From Flavobacterium hankyongi (GTDB lineage Bacteria; Bacteroidota; Bacteroidia; Flavobacteriales; Flavobacteriaceae), in NCBI RefSeq assembly GCF_036840915.1, contig NZ_CP085725.1, positions 3,348,001-3,412,000 on the forward strand: a stretch of 64,000 nt of DNA, given 5' to 3'. How positions within the stretch are numbered: the first letter of the stretch is position 1; each line of letters starts with the position of its first letter. A model generated the notes under the pieces. The model was not told where the DNA came from and did not search any database. It saw only the letters and a program-made list of their open reading frames with translations. This document shows, one piece after another, positions 19,130 through 27,732 of the stretch. The position numbers and the translations under genes are program-made.

Positions 19130-20095
19130 ATGCGAATAGGAACTAATCCTGAAAAACAAAAGGCAAAACAATTGAATTACAAAAAGCACAGGGTAATAAT
19201 TCCTGTGTATATTCCTGATGATGCCCATGATTATTTTAAGAATCTTGCGGAAGTTTTTTATGCGTCAATACAGTCACTGTTGCAAACCATAGATCCCAAA
19301 AATACTGCAATAACAATAATCAATAACAATTCAAAGAAAGAAGTTGGTGCTTTTATTGAGGCGTTACTCCTGCAAAAAAGAATAGATAAATACATAGTTT
19401 ATTCAGAAAATAAAGGTAAAGTGTATTCCGTTTTACAGGAAGCCCGTTCGTCTTATGAAGATTTTATTACCATTGCTGATGCCGATGTTTTCTTTTTTAC
19501 AAATTGGCAAAATGAGGTTCATCAGGTATTTGATACATTTAAAAAAATAGGGGTTGTTGGTTTAACTCCAGATCCGCATATGGCTTTTTATTGTAATAAT
19601 TCATTGTTTTTTGGTTCTTTTTTTTCTGTTAATAAGGGTAAAGTTGTGAACGATTTTGATTTGGAACTTTTTGAAGAAGGAATTAATAAAAAAGATTTTT
19701 TCATATCAAAAAATAACAATTGGAAACAAAAACAGTATTATCTGAATAAAAAAGGAGTGAAAGTGGTTATTGGGGCAAGTCATTTTGCTTCCACATACAG
19801 AAAACAGGTATTTACTGAAATGAAATTAGAAAAGCCTATTTTTGTTTTTCCTGGAGGAGAACTGAAATTTATTGATACACCAATTGACAAGCTTGGATAT
19901 TACAGAGTTTCACTAATCAAAGCTTTTGCCTATCATATGGGAAACAATGTTAAACAGGAATTGTTACAATCCTCCTTGGAAAATAAAAAACTGGTTTGTT
20001 CAAACACTAGTTTAACTGCTTTAAAACCTTTAGTTTTACCGTATATTATTAAAATTTTTTTTACACGGATTTTTCGAAAATTACTACAGGCATAA
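19130..20095 (+). CDS. GT-A type glycosyltransferase
   Basis: The 321-aa protein opens with a family 2-like strand (HRVIIPVYIPDDAHDYF) and has TAITIINNNSKKE and a clear metal-binding DADVFF at about residue 120. A Gly-Gly-x-Leu segment near 245 (FPGGELKFIDTPIDKLGY) may contact the acceptor. It resembles GT2 enzymes of O-antigen loci, but the N terminus is unusual and I cannot place it in a subfamily. It starts after a long gap, so it may have its own promoter. It ends 3 bp before the next transferase. Confidence 0.72.
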   Translation: MRIGTNPEKQKAKQLNYKKHRVIIPVYIPDDAHDYFKNLAEVFYASIQSLLQTIDPKNTAITIINNNSKKEVGAFIEALLLQKRIDKYIVYSENKGKVYSVLQEARSSYEDFITIADADVFFFTNWQNEVHQVFDTFKKIGVVGLTPDPHMAFYCNNSLFFGSFFSVNKGKVVNDFDLELFEEGINKKDFFISKNNNWKQKQYYLNKKGVKVVIGASHFASTYRKQVFTEMKLEKPIFVFPGGELKFIDTPIDKLGYYRVSLIKAFAYHMGNNVKQELLQSSLENKKLVCSNTSLTALKPLVLPYIIKIFFTRIFRKLLQA

Positions 20096-20098
20096 ACA

Positions 20099-21040
20099 AT
20101 GAATAATAATAATTTAGTTTCAATAATAATTGCGACTTACAATCGAGCCGGTTTGATTAAGGAAACACTCGATAGTGTAAGAGATCAAACGTATACGGAT
20201 TGGGAGTGTATTGTAGTCGACGACGGCTCTTCAGACGATACAGAGCAGGTCGTTTCAGAATATATGGCTATTGATTCCCGTATAAAATTTTTCAATAGAC
20301 CGTTACATATTCCTAAAGGGCCAAATGGAGCTAGGAATTACGGTATTGATAAATCTAGCGGAAAGTATATTATGTCTTTGGATTCTGATGATTGGTTGTT
20401 GCCCAATCATATAGCAGTAAAAATTAAAGTTTTTGATGAAAACCCTACTGCTGATGGTGTGCTTTCAAAAACAATTATGACAAACGATGCTAAAGAAGAA
20501 ATTAAAAGAGAGCACCGTACAAAATTGTCGGATAATTTAATCGAAGATTTTATTACGTTAAAAATTTCTTGGTACATGCACGATATCATGTGGCGGAAGG
20601 AATTTTTGGAAGGAAAAATGCTGTACAATGAAAAATTGCTCAAATGGTTAGACCGTGATTTTCATATAAGAAGATTGGCAGAAAAACCTAAATTGGTTTT
20701 AGCTGATACATATCTTACCTTATACCGTATTCATTCGGATTCTAATTCATCAAATGCAAAGTACACTGTGTTGGAAACAAGACATAGGGCAGTACTGGAT
20801 ATACTTGATTTGCTGCAGGGAAAAAAAATGTTAAACTCGACTATAAAACTATTTTTTTTTAAATTTCAAGTGCAAAATTTAATAGTGCTTTATGAGAGCC
20901 CTGACTTTTTTAAATTGTATTGGTTGCTAATAAAAAAAACCTTCATTTTTAATTTAAAATACCTTATTTGGATTTCTAAGCTCATTATAGGCTATTGCTC
21001 GTTTAAATTAACAGGAAGAGGTTTAAAAATAATACGATAA
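20099..21040 (+). CDS. Family 2 glycosyltransferase
   Basis: GT-A transferase of 313 aa with VSIIIATYNRAGLIKETLDSV, CIVVDDGSSDDTEQ, PNGARNYGIDKSSG and the DXD-type MSLDSDDWLL. About 50 hydrophobic and basic residues at the C terminus (from ~265) could associate with the membrane. It probably adds one sugar during repeat-unit synthesis. Its stop shares a base with the start of the PIG-L-type deacetylase, so both are likely translated together, and the deacetylase may act on the sugar it adds. Confidence 0.9.
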   Translation: MNNNNLVSIIIATYNRAGLIKETLDSVRDQTYTDWECIVVDDGSSDDTEQVVSEYMAIDSRIKFFNRPLHIPKGPNGARNYGIDKSSGKYIMSLDSDDWLLPNHIAVKIKVFDENPTADGVLSKTIMTNDAKEEIKREHRTKLSDNLIEDFITLKISWYMHDIMWRKEFLEGKMLYNEKLLKWLDRDFHIRRLAEKPKLVLADTYLTLYRIHSDSNSSNAKYTVLETRHRAVLDILDLLQGKKMLNSTIKLFFFKFQVQNLIVLYESPDFFKLYWLLIKKTFIFNLKYLIWISKLIIGYCSFKLTGRGLKIIR

Positions 21041-21951
21041 TGATAAGAAGAATATTAAATAAACTGGAAAGTATATATTATTACAGATATTTTTCGAACG
21101 TTAAGCATGGTGCAACTAATACGCTTTTAAAAAAGATTTATAAGTCTACAGATATCTTATTTATAGAAAAAGTATTTCAATTGGATTTTTTTAGAGAAAT
21201 TATAGATCCGTTACCGCTTCAAATTCAAACTTTAAAGAACGTACTTGTTATAGCTCCGCATCAGGATGATGAAGTTATAGGTCTTGGAGGAACATTACTT
21301 AAGTTAAAAAATGTAGAATGCAGTGTTACATTGGTTTTCTTAACTGATGGAGCCAATGCATTGAATCCATCCGAGACAAAAAAAATAAGATCGGAAGAAG
21401 CTAAAAAAGTAGCACTGAAATTAAATGCCGATTGTATTGAAATTGGTATTCCCAATAATACAATGGAAATAAAATGCGAGCACTTAGAACAAATGGTGTC
21501 AGTGTTTAACAGTAAAAAATGGGATAGTGTTTTTACAGTTTGGCCAATGGATTACCCTCCAAAGCATAGAATTTGTGCCTTATTTGTCCAAAAAGCACTG
21601 ACAAAGGTTAAAAAACCAGCTTTTTCAATGTTTTTATACTCTGTACATACCGAAATAATTCCTAATTTTTTTGTTGATATTACTTCAGAGGAAGCTGAAA
21701 AACAAGAATTACTAAGTTGCTACGAATCCCAGTTGGTAGCTCAGGCATACGATCATTTAACTATAGCTCGCGATGCTTGGAGTTCTAGATTTTTATCAGT
21801 AAGCAAAGAAAAAAGGTATGTGGAAGTCTTTTTTAAAGTTAATATAGATGAATACAATAAAATAATTTCTATTTTTCATAATGTGAACACACATGAATTA
21901 TTTAAGGGTCATGAGATTTGTATAAATTCATATAATTTATTTTTGAAATAG
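21040..21951 (+). CDS. PIG-L family (LmbE-like) deacetylase
   Basis: A 303-aa protein whose core starts at about residue 65 with VIAPHQDDEVIGLGG, the zinc-binding PHxDDE motif. FLTDGAN and EAKKVALKLNAD follow, and PPKHRICA offers the third metal-binding His. PIG-L enzymes remove acetyl from N-acetylglucosamine in glycolipids, glycosides or activated sugars. In a glycan locus the likely substrate is an N-acetylated sugar of the growing chain. It overlaps the previous transferase by one base and abuts neuA. Confidence 0.85.
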   Translation: MIRRILNKLESIYYYRYFSNVKHGATNTLLKKIYKSTDILFIEKVFQLDFFREIIDPLPLQIQTLKNVLVIAPHQDDEVIGLGGTLLKLKNVECSVTLVFLTDGANALNPSETKKIRSEEAKKVALKLNADCIEIGIPNNTMEIKCEHLEQMVSVFNSKKWDSVFTVWPMDYPPKHRICALFVQKALTKVKKPAFSMFLYSVHTEIIPNFFVDITSEEAEKQELLSCYESQLVAQAYDHLTIARDAWSSRFLSVSKEKRYVEVFFKVNIDEYNKIISIFHNVNTHELFKGHEICINSYNLFLK

Positions 21952-22623
21952 TTGAATAAGAAAAAAACCATCGCCATCATACCCGCACGAGGCGGTTCCA
22001 AACGCTTACCTGGTAAGAATATAAAATTACTGGGCGATTTGCCGTTGTTGGTGCACAGTATTCGATATGCCCAACAGCATGAGTTTATTGATGCAGTTTA
22101 CGTTTCTACCGATGATGCCGCGATTAAAAATGTTACATTAACTTATGGTGCCAAAGTTGTAGACCGTCCAGAAAATCTTTCCGGAGATTTTGAGCCAACG
22201 GTTTCCGCTTTGAAACATGTTTTGGAAGTTGTGGGAGCAGGTGTCGAAAATGTAATTCTTTTGCAGGTAACCAATCCGCTTCGACCGGATACCTTACTCA
22301 AACAAGCTTTTTTGAAGTACAAAGAAGGCGAGTACGACAGTTTGTTTACCGTAACGCGAAACCATCAGAAATTTGGTAAGATTGCAAACGATAAATTTAT
22401 TCCGTTTAATTATGAAATTGGACAACGCAGCCAAGATTTAGAACCTTTATATTACGAAAATGGGTTGCTTTATATTACAAAAGCATCCGTTATACTTCAA
22501 AATGAAATCATTACAAAAGAAGCATTTCCGTTAGAAGTAAATCATCCTTTTGCTGATGTAGATATCGATACACAAGAAGATTTTGATTACGCAGAATTTC
22601 TTTTAAATAAAACTAATAACTGA
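21952..22623 (+). CDS. neuA: CMP-sialic acid (or related nonulosonate) cytidylyltransferase
   Basis: Activates a nonulosonic acid with CTP. The 223-aa protein has the signature [15 protein letters not shown] at its start, [16 protein letters not shown] and a C-terminal [10 protein letters not shown] with the metal-binding Asp residues. It is the short form without a fused hydrolase. It starts at TTG right after the preceding stop; no ATG exists before the signature. NeuB and NeuC in the same locus resemble the N-acetylneuraminate set of Campylobacter, so Neu5Ac is the most likely substrate, with legionaminate as the main alternative. Confidence 0.9.
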   Translation: MNKKKTIAIIPARGGSKRLPGKNIKLLGDLPLLVHSIRYAQQHEFIDAVYVSTDDAAIKNVTLTYGAKVVDRPENLSGDFEPTVSALKHVLEVVGAGVENVILLQVTNPLRPDTLLKQAFLKYKEGEYDSLFTVTRNHQKFGKIANDKFIPFNYEIGQRSQDLEPLYYENGLLYITKASVILQNEIITKEAFPLEVNHPFADVDIDTQEDFDYAEFLLNKTNN

Positions 22624-22627
22624 ACAT

Positions 22628-23668
22628 ATGAATCCCTATATAGAAATTGCCGGAAGAAAAGTTGGCCCCGATTTTCCACCTTTAGTTATTGCCGAAATCG
22701 GTATCAATCACGAAGGGTCGCTGCAGGTAGCCAAAGAAATGGTAGATGCTGCTCACAGAGCGGGTGTTGAGGTAGTAAAACACCAAACCCATATTGTAGC
22801 CGATGAAATGAGCGGTGCAGCCAAGAAAGTGATTCCGGGTAATGCCGATGTGTCCATTTATGAAATCATGGAGCGTTGCGCCTTAAACGAAGCAGAAGAA
22901 CTGGAATTAAAAAACTATGTAGAAAGCAAAGGAATGATTTTCATTTCCACGCCTTTTTCCCGTGCGGCTGCAGAGCGTTTGAAGAAATTTGATATTCCGG
23001 CTTATAAAATTGGGTCTGGGGAATGTAACAACTATCCGTTATTGGAACATATCGCTTCTTTTGGAAAGCCGGTAATTTTAAGTACCGGGATGAATACCAT
23101 TGAAAGCATTCGTAAAGCGGTCGCTATTTTCGATAAGCATAAGGTTCCGGTTGCGCTCCTGCATACTACCAATTTGTATCCAACGCCGATTCATTTGGTG
23201 CGTTTCGGCGCGATGATGGAAATGCACGAGGCTTTTCCTGATAAGGTTTTCGGCTTGTCCGATCATACGTTAAACAATAATGCCTGTTTGGGAGCTGTGG
23301 CTTTGGGTGCTTCGATATTAGAACGTCATTTTACCGACCACATGAACCGCACCGGACCGGATATCGTTTGCAGTATGGACGAACAGGCAACGAAAGAACT
23401 GATTGTAAACAGTGCCGAAATGGCTTTAATGCGAGGCGGTACAAAAAAACCGGCGGATGAAGAACAGGTGACCATCGATTTTGCTTTTGCTACGGTTTGT
23501 TCCATTGCGCCCATTAAAAAAGGCGAGGTCTTGACCAAAGAGAATATTTGGGTAAAGCGTCCGGGAACCGGTAAGATCTTAGCGGAACATTTTGAAAGTC
23601 TTTTAGGAAAAACAGCCACTCGTGATATTGCGAGCGACAAACAATTGGATTGGTCTGATTTTCAATAG
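22628..23668 (+). CDS. neuB: N-acetylneuraminate synthase
   Basis: Condenses ManNAc with phosphoenolpyruvate. The 346-aa chain has a TIM barrel ([69 protein letters not shown]) and a SAF antifreeze-like domain from about 290. From memory, long tracts such as [15 protein letters not shown] and [11 protein letters not shown] match Campylobacter jejuni NeuB1 nearly word for word, which favours the true sialic-acid enzyme over legionaminate or pseudaminate synthases. Its TAG stop is the first codon of the repeat copy that follows. neuC, its usual neighbour, is displaced by the GIY-YIG unit. Confidence 0.95.
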   Translation: MNPYIEIAGRKVGPDFPPLVIAEIGINHEGSLQVAKEMVDAAHRAGVEVVKHQTHIVADEMSGAAKKVIPGNADVSIYEIMERCALNEAEELELKNYVESKGMIFISTPFSRAAAERLKKFDIPAYKIGSGECNNYPLLEHIASFGKPVILSTGMNTIESIRKAVAIFDKHKVPVALLHTTNLYPTPIHLVRFGAMMEMHEAFPDKVFGLSDHTLNNNACLGAVALGASILERHFTDHMNRTGPDIVCSMDEQATKELIVNSAEMALMRGGTKKPADEEQVTIDFAFATVCSIAPIKKGEVLTKENIWVKRPGTGKILAEHFESLLGKTATRDIASDKQLDWSDFQ

Positions 23669-23792
23669 GTTCTCAGTGCACTTTTGCTTCATTGCATTAC
23701 GCAAAACCACTCGAACTGACGGCATAGATTTGTTTTTTACGTCACTTCGAGTGTTTTATGGAGTGTTAACGGAATAAAATGTATCGAGAAGT
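23666..23792 (+). repeat. Palindromic REP/MITE-like repeat, copy A
   Basis: Aligns without gaps to the copy at 24101-24227 over 127 bp with 9 differences (about 93% identity by my count), in the same direction. It starts at the neuB stop TAG and ends at GAGAAGT. The right end AAAATGTATCGAGAA (23776-23790) is the inverse of the left end in copy B; here the left end has four changes. Inner arms CACTCGAACTGACG and CGTCACTTCGAGTG pair at 13 of 14 positions, so the single strand can fold into a long hairpin. Confidence 0.9.
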
Positions 23793-23815
23793 CTTGTACT
23801 CTAAGTAGTTACTTT

Positions 23816-24103
23816 ATGAAACAATCTTATGTTTACATTTTAAAATGTTCTGACGATTCTTATTATACAGGGGTTACCAGCAACTTAACAAAGCGACTTT
23901 TTCAACATGAGAGCGGCTTCTATCCCGAGTGCTATACGTTTAAGAAAAGACCGATTGATTTGGTATATTTCTTTGATTTTACAGACATTACCCTTGCAAT
24001 TGAAAAAGAGAAGCAGATTAAAAAATGGTCTAAAGCTAAGAAGGAAGCTTTGATAAATGGTGATTTTGATGCATTGCTTAATTTAGCGAAGAAAAAGTTC
24101 TAG
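23816..24103 (+). CDS. Small GIY-YIG endonuclease (UPF0213 type)
   Basis: The 95-aa protein is a single GIY-YIG nuclease domain. YVYILKCSDDSYYTGVTSN holds the two Tyr motifs, the catalytic Arg is in NLTKRLFQH, and the metal-binding Glu lies in IEKEKQIKKWSKAKKEALI. There is no DNA-binding accessory domain. The gene is framed by two same-direction palindromic repeats and interrupts the neuB-neuC pair. Its stop TAG is the first codon of the downstream copy, just as the neuB stop begins the upstream copy. This arrangement suggests that the nuclease nicks or mobilises the repeats, in the way RAYT transposases serve REP sequences. That role is inference; stand-alone UPF0213 proteins have no settled function. 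Confidence 0.92.
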   Translation: MKQSYVYILKCSDDSYYTGVTSNLTKRLFQHESGFYPECYTFKKRPIDLVYFFDFTDITLAIEKEKQIKKWSKAKKEALINGDFDALLNLAKKKF

Positions 24104-24227
24104 GTTCTCGATACATTTTTGCTTCATTGCATTGCGCAAAACCACTCAAACTGACGGCGTAGATTTCTTTTTTACGTCACTTCGAGTATTTTATGGAGTG
24201 TTAACGGAATAAAATGTATCGAGAAGT
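24101..24227 (+). repeat. Palindromic REP/MITE-like repeat, copy B
   Basis: Second copy of the 127-bp repeat, beginning at the stop codon of the GIY-YIG gene. Its outer ends are perfect 15-bp inverted repeats: TTCTCGATACATTTT at 24105-24119 and its complement at 24211-24225. Inner arms around CTGACGG/CGTCAC also pair. The 60 bp between its right end and neuC show no further copy. Confidence 0.92.
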
Positions 24228-24287
24228 TTTTAATTGATTTTTCATATTGTTATCTTCACGGCCTGTTAAGTGCACTTCATCAGTACA

Positions 24288-25409
24288 ATGAAAAAAATAC
24301 TCTTTCTAACCGGTACCCGAGCGGATTTCGGTAAAATAAAATCCTTACTTCAAATTCTGGAAGACCATCCGGATTTTGAAGCTTTTGTATTTGTTACCGG
24401 TATGCACCTGCAACAGGAATATGGCTATACGCTTTTAGAAATTGAACGTTGCGGATTTTCCAATGTACATACTTTTGAAAATCATACTCACGAAACCACG
24501 ATGGATTTAACATTAGCCAAAACCATAGAAGGATTGTCGGCGTATGTTAAAACCTGTACTCCAGACATGATAGTTATTCACGGTGACCGTGTGGAAGCTT
24601 TAGCAGGAGCCATTGTAGGATCGTTGAATAATATTTTAGTGTCGCACATAGAAGGTGGTGAAGTTTCGGGAACGATTGATGAACTGATTCGTCATTCCAC
24701 CAGTAAAATGAGCCATGTGCATTTTGTTTCCAACCAACAGGCTAAGAGACGACTCATTCAGATGGGCGAGTTGTCGGAATCGGTATTTACCATAGGATCT
24801 CCTGATGTAGATATCATGTTTTCCGATACCTTGCCGGATTTGGCAACGGCGAAGAACTATTATGAAATTACTTTCGACCAATATGCCGTGGTAATGTTTC
24901 ATCCGGTAACCACGGAAGCCAAATACATGCAACAATATGCCGATGATTTTGTTGAAGCTTTACTGGAGGACACTCACAACTATGTGGTGATTTTTCCCAA
25001 TAATGATTTGGGAAGTACCGCCATTTTAAAAGCGTATGAACGATTGAAAGACAATGCACGTTTTCGTGTTTTCCCGTCCCTTCGTTTCGAATACTTTTTA
25101 ACGTTATTAAAAAAAGCACAATTTATCATCGGGAACAGTAGTGCCGGAATTCGGGAAGCGCCTTATTACGGTTTACCGATTATTAATATTGGGACGCGTC
25201 AGCAAAATAGGGCGCTTCATGCCGATATCCTTAATGTTGATTACGATAAAAAAAGTATTAAAAAAGCACTTGACATTATCGACACCCATAAAGTACAGAA
25301 AACCGATGGTGATTTTGGTAAAGGAAACAGTGCGCAATTGTTTTTGCAATCGTTGGAAAACAACGATATTTGGCAACTGAACCATCAAAAACAGTTTAGA
25401 GATAAATAA
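24288..25409 (+). CDS. neuC: UDP-GlcNAc 2-epimerase (hydrolysing)
   Basis: Produces ManNAc and UDP from UDP-GlcNAc, the first step of sialic-acid synthesis. The 373-aa GT-B-like enzyme begins MKKILFLTGTRADFGKIKSL. It has VIHGDRVEALAGAIV, SHIEGGEVSGTIDE, IFPNNDLGS and IIGNSSAGIREA, all features of the NeuC branch rather than WecB. I take ATG 24288 as the start because the ORF begins at a GTG 18 bases earlier that adds only an unconserved stub. The MBOAT gene starts on the last base of its stop. It is separated from neuB by the repeat/GIY-YIG unit, which may weaken coupled expression. Confidence 0.93.
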   Translation: MKKILFLTGTRADFGKIKSLLQILEDHPDFEAFVFVTGMHLQQEYGYTLLEIERCGFSNVHTFENHTHETTMDLTLAKTIEGLSAYVKTCTPDMIVIHGDRVEALAGAIVGSLNNILVSHIEGGEVSGTIDELIRHSTSKMSHVHFVSNQQAKRRLIQMGELSESVFTIGSPDVDIMFSDTLPDLATAKNYYEITFDQYAVVMFHPVTTEAKYMQQYADDFVEALLEDTHNYVVIFPNNDLGSTAILKAYERLKDNARFRVFPSLRFEYFLTLLKKAQFIIGNSSAGIREAPYYGLPIINIGTRQQNRALHADILNVDYDKKSIKKALDIIDTHKVQKTDGDFGKGNSAQLFLQSLENNDIWQLNHQKQFRDK

Positions 25410-26845
25410 TGCTTTTTAATTCCCTGCAATATCTGATTTTTTTGCCGTTGGTATTTGCCCTTTATTGGGGCGTAAATAACAGATCGTTAAAGCTTCAGAA
25501 CCTGTTGCTTTTGGTAGCCAGTTATTATTTCTACGCTTGTTGGGATTGGCGCTTTCTTTTTTTACTGGTATTTTCCACGGGATTGGATTATTATACTGGA
25601 TTGAAAATGCAGGATGCTTCGACTGTCCGTATCAGGAAATTCTGGTTTTGGCTGAGTATTAGTATTAACGTTGGTTTTTTAGGCATCTTCAAATACTATA
25701 ATTTTTTCGCCCAATCGTTTGCCGATCTGCTGTCCGGTTTTGGATTTCAAGCTAACTTCTGGACCTTGCAGGTAATTCTTCCGGTGGGGATTTCGTTTTA
25801 TACCTTTCACGGGTTGTCGTATGTAATTGATATTTATAAAAAACGTATCGAACCGGAACACAATATTGTGGATTATTCACTTTTTGTGAGTTATTTTCCC
25901 TTGTTGGTTGCCGGACCTATCGAACGGGCCACGCACTTACTGCCGCAAATCAAGAAAAAAAGAGTTTTCAACAGTGATAAAGCTATCGACGGGCTACATC
26001 AGATTATTTGGGGATTGTTCAAGAAAATTGTAATTGCAGACAGTTGTGCTACTTATGCCAATCAAATATTTGACACTTATGAAAGTGCGAATTCGTTAAC
26101 CTTGTTACTTGGTGCCCTGTATTTTACATTTCAGATTTATGGGGATTTCAGTGGATATTCGGATATTGCTTTGGGAACTTCAAAACTCTTCGGAATTGAT
26201 TTACTTCGGAATTTTAATTATCCCTACTTTTCCCGGGATATCGCCGAATTTTGGAGAAGATGGCACATATCACTTTCCTCATGGTTTAAGGACTATCTTT
26301 ATATTCCGTTGGGAGGCAGTCAGGGAGGAACGTTAATGAAAGTACGAAATACGTTCATCATTTTTTTAATAAGCGGTTTTTGGCATGGCGCCAATTGGAC
26401 GTTTATAATTTGGGGATTGCTCAATGCCGTATATTTTATGCCTTTGTTGTTGTCCAACCGTAACCGAAACCATATTGATATCGTTGCAAAAGGGAAAAAA
26501 TGGCCTACGGTTAAAGAATTTTTCAGTATGATGCTGACATTCTGCCTTGCAATGTTTGCCTGGATTTTTTTCAGAGCAGAAACCGTTACCATGGCCCTAC
26601 AGTACATAAAAAATATTTTTCTGTTTAATTTTAAAGGAGGTATAGCTTATTTATCAATCGATCGTTATACCATCGAACTGGTTGGGCTTTTGGGACTATT
26701 CATTGTTTTTGAATGGGTTTCCCGTGAAAAAGAGCATCCTTTTTTCGGTAAGTTTCGCTACATTCGATTAGTATTGGTACTTTTGGGATTATTATTGTTT
26801 GGAGCATTTACAAATGCTGCAGATTTTATCTATTTTCAGTTTTAA
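25409..26845 (+). CDS. MBOAT O-acyltransferase (AlgI/DltB-like)
   Basis: Integral membrane acyltransferase of 478 aa with about ten helices. It starts LFNSLQYLIFLPLVFALYW and has VGISFYTFHGLSY, the pair FWRRWHISLS, and the catalytic His326 in FWHGANWTFI. AlgI-type proteins pass acetyl groups across the inner membrane to a periplasmic SGNH partner, encoded by the next gene with a one-base overlap. The likely target is a glycan exported by this locus; the alternative is sialic acid O-acetylation. Length matches the family. Confidence 0.92.
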   Translation: MLFNSLQYLIFLPLVFALYWGVNNRSLKLQNLLLLVASYYFYACWDWRFLFLLVFSTGLDYYTGLKMQDASTVRIRKFWFWLSISINVGFLGIFKYYNFFAQSFADLLSGFGFQANFWTLQVILPVGISFYTFHGLSYVIDIYKKRIEPEHNIVDYSLFVSYFPLLVAGPIERATHLLPQIKKKRVFNSDKAIDGLHQIIWGLFKKIVIADSCATYANQIFDTYESANSLTLLLGALYFTFQIYGDFSGYSDIALGTSKLFGIDLLRNFNYPYFSRDIAEFWRRWHISLSSWFKDYLYIPLGGSQGGTLMKVRNTFIIFLISGFWHGANWTFIIWGLLNAVYFMPLLLSNRNRNHIDIVAKGKKWPTVKEFFSMMLTFCLAMFAWIFFRAETVTMALQYIKNIFLFNFKGGIAYLSIDRYTIELVGLLGLFIVFEWVSREKEHPFFGKFRYIRLVLVLLGLLLFGAFTNAADFIYFQF

Positions 26846-27732
26846 TGAGGAAGTTTTTATATTCTTTAGCGATAGTAATAGGTAGTGTTGTCGTGTTGTT
26901 ATATGCAATGGACTATTTATTCACTCGTGTGTATGAAACCGCTCCACCTAGAAATAAGTTCCAATACATCCTTACACTTAAACCACAAACGATTGATTAT
27001 GTTTTTTTGGGATCTTCTCGTGTAGCCAATCATATCGATACAAAAGAAGTAGAACAATTAACCGGTAAAAGAGCCGTTAATTTGGGTATGGAAGGCGCGC
27101 ATTTGGAAGACAATCTGTTGCAGTTGAAATTATTACTGCATCAGGGAGTTAGAATGCAAAAACTTTTTTTACAGGTGGATTATCAATTTGAAGACAAAGG
27201 AAGATCGCCGATTGCCCTTTCAGAAGCCATGCCTTTTATTAAACATCCGGTTATTAAAGAGCATTTGCGTTCCACCAATACTCCAAATTTCGAAGCGAAT
27301 TGTTATATTCCTTTTTACAGGTACATTATGGCCGCTCCTAAAATTGGGTTCCGTGAATTTTGTTTTTCGGCCATGAATAAGAAACCGAAAATTAATCCCG
27401 GAGAAGGATTTACACCCAAACAAGGCAACCGTTCTTTTGAGAAGTATTCTTTGCCTTCATCCATTTCGGAAACCAATACAGCAGTGGAAGCCATTAAGAA
27501 GATTTGTAAGGAGCATCAGATTGAGGTGGTTTTATTTTGCGCCCCTTTCTGTTCGATAGCCGAAAATAAAGAGTATATTGGAAAATTAAAAACAAAATTA
27601 CCGGAGTTAAAGGATTATTCTACAGGCTATAACGATACCTTGTTTTATGATTGTGCTCATCTAAACCAGCAAGGAGCACTACTCTTTACAAAGCGATTGG
27701 TTGCAAATGAAATTCTAAATGAGAAAAAATAA
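26845..27732 (+). CDS. Periplasmic SGNH-like partner of the MBOAT protein
   Basis: The 295-aa protein has an N-terminal membrane anchor (~5-25) and then a periplasmic domain. DYVFLGSSRVANHI carries a GSS nucleophile segment in the block I position, and FYDCAHLNQQGA supplies the Asp-x-x-His of block V. Such DltD/AlgJ/AlgX-like proteins finish O-acetylation with acetyl delivered by the MBOAT membrane protein encoded just upstream. The stop lies 14 bp inside the next gene. Confidence 0.75.
   Translation: MRKFLYSLAIVIGSVVVLLYAMDYLFTRVYETAPPRNKFQYILTLKPQTIDYVFLGSSRVANHIDTKEVEQLTGKRAVNLGMEGAHLEDNLLQLKLLLHQGVRMQKLFLQVDYQFEDKGRSPIALSEAMPFIKHPVIKEHLRSTNTPNFEANCYIPFYRYIMAAPKIGFREFCFSAMNKKPKINPGEGFTPKQGNRSFEKYSLPSSISETNTAVEAIKKICKEHQIEVVLFCAPFCSIAENKEYIGKLKTKLPELKDYSTGYNDTLFYDCAHLNQQGALLFTKRLVANEILNEKK

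Noticed and set aside
23666..24227. CRISPR-like interpretation of the two repeats
   Set aside because: Only two 127-bp units separated by a coding gene, strongly palindromic, and no cas genes.
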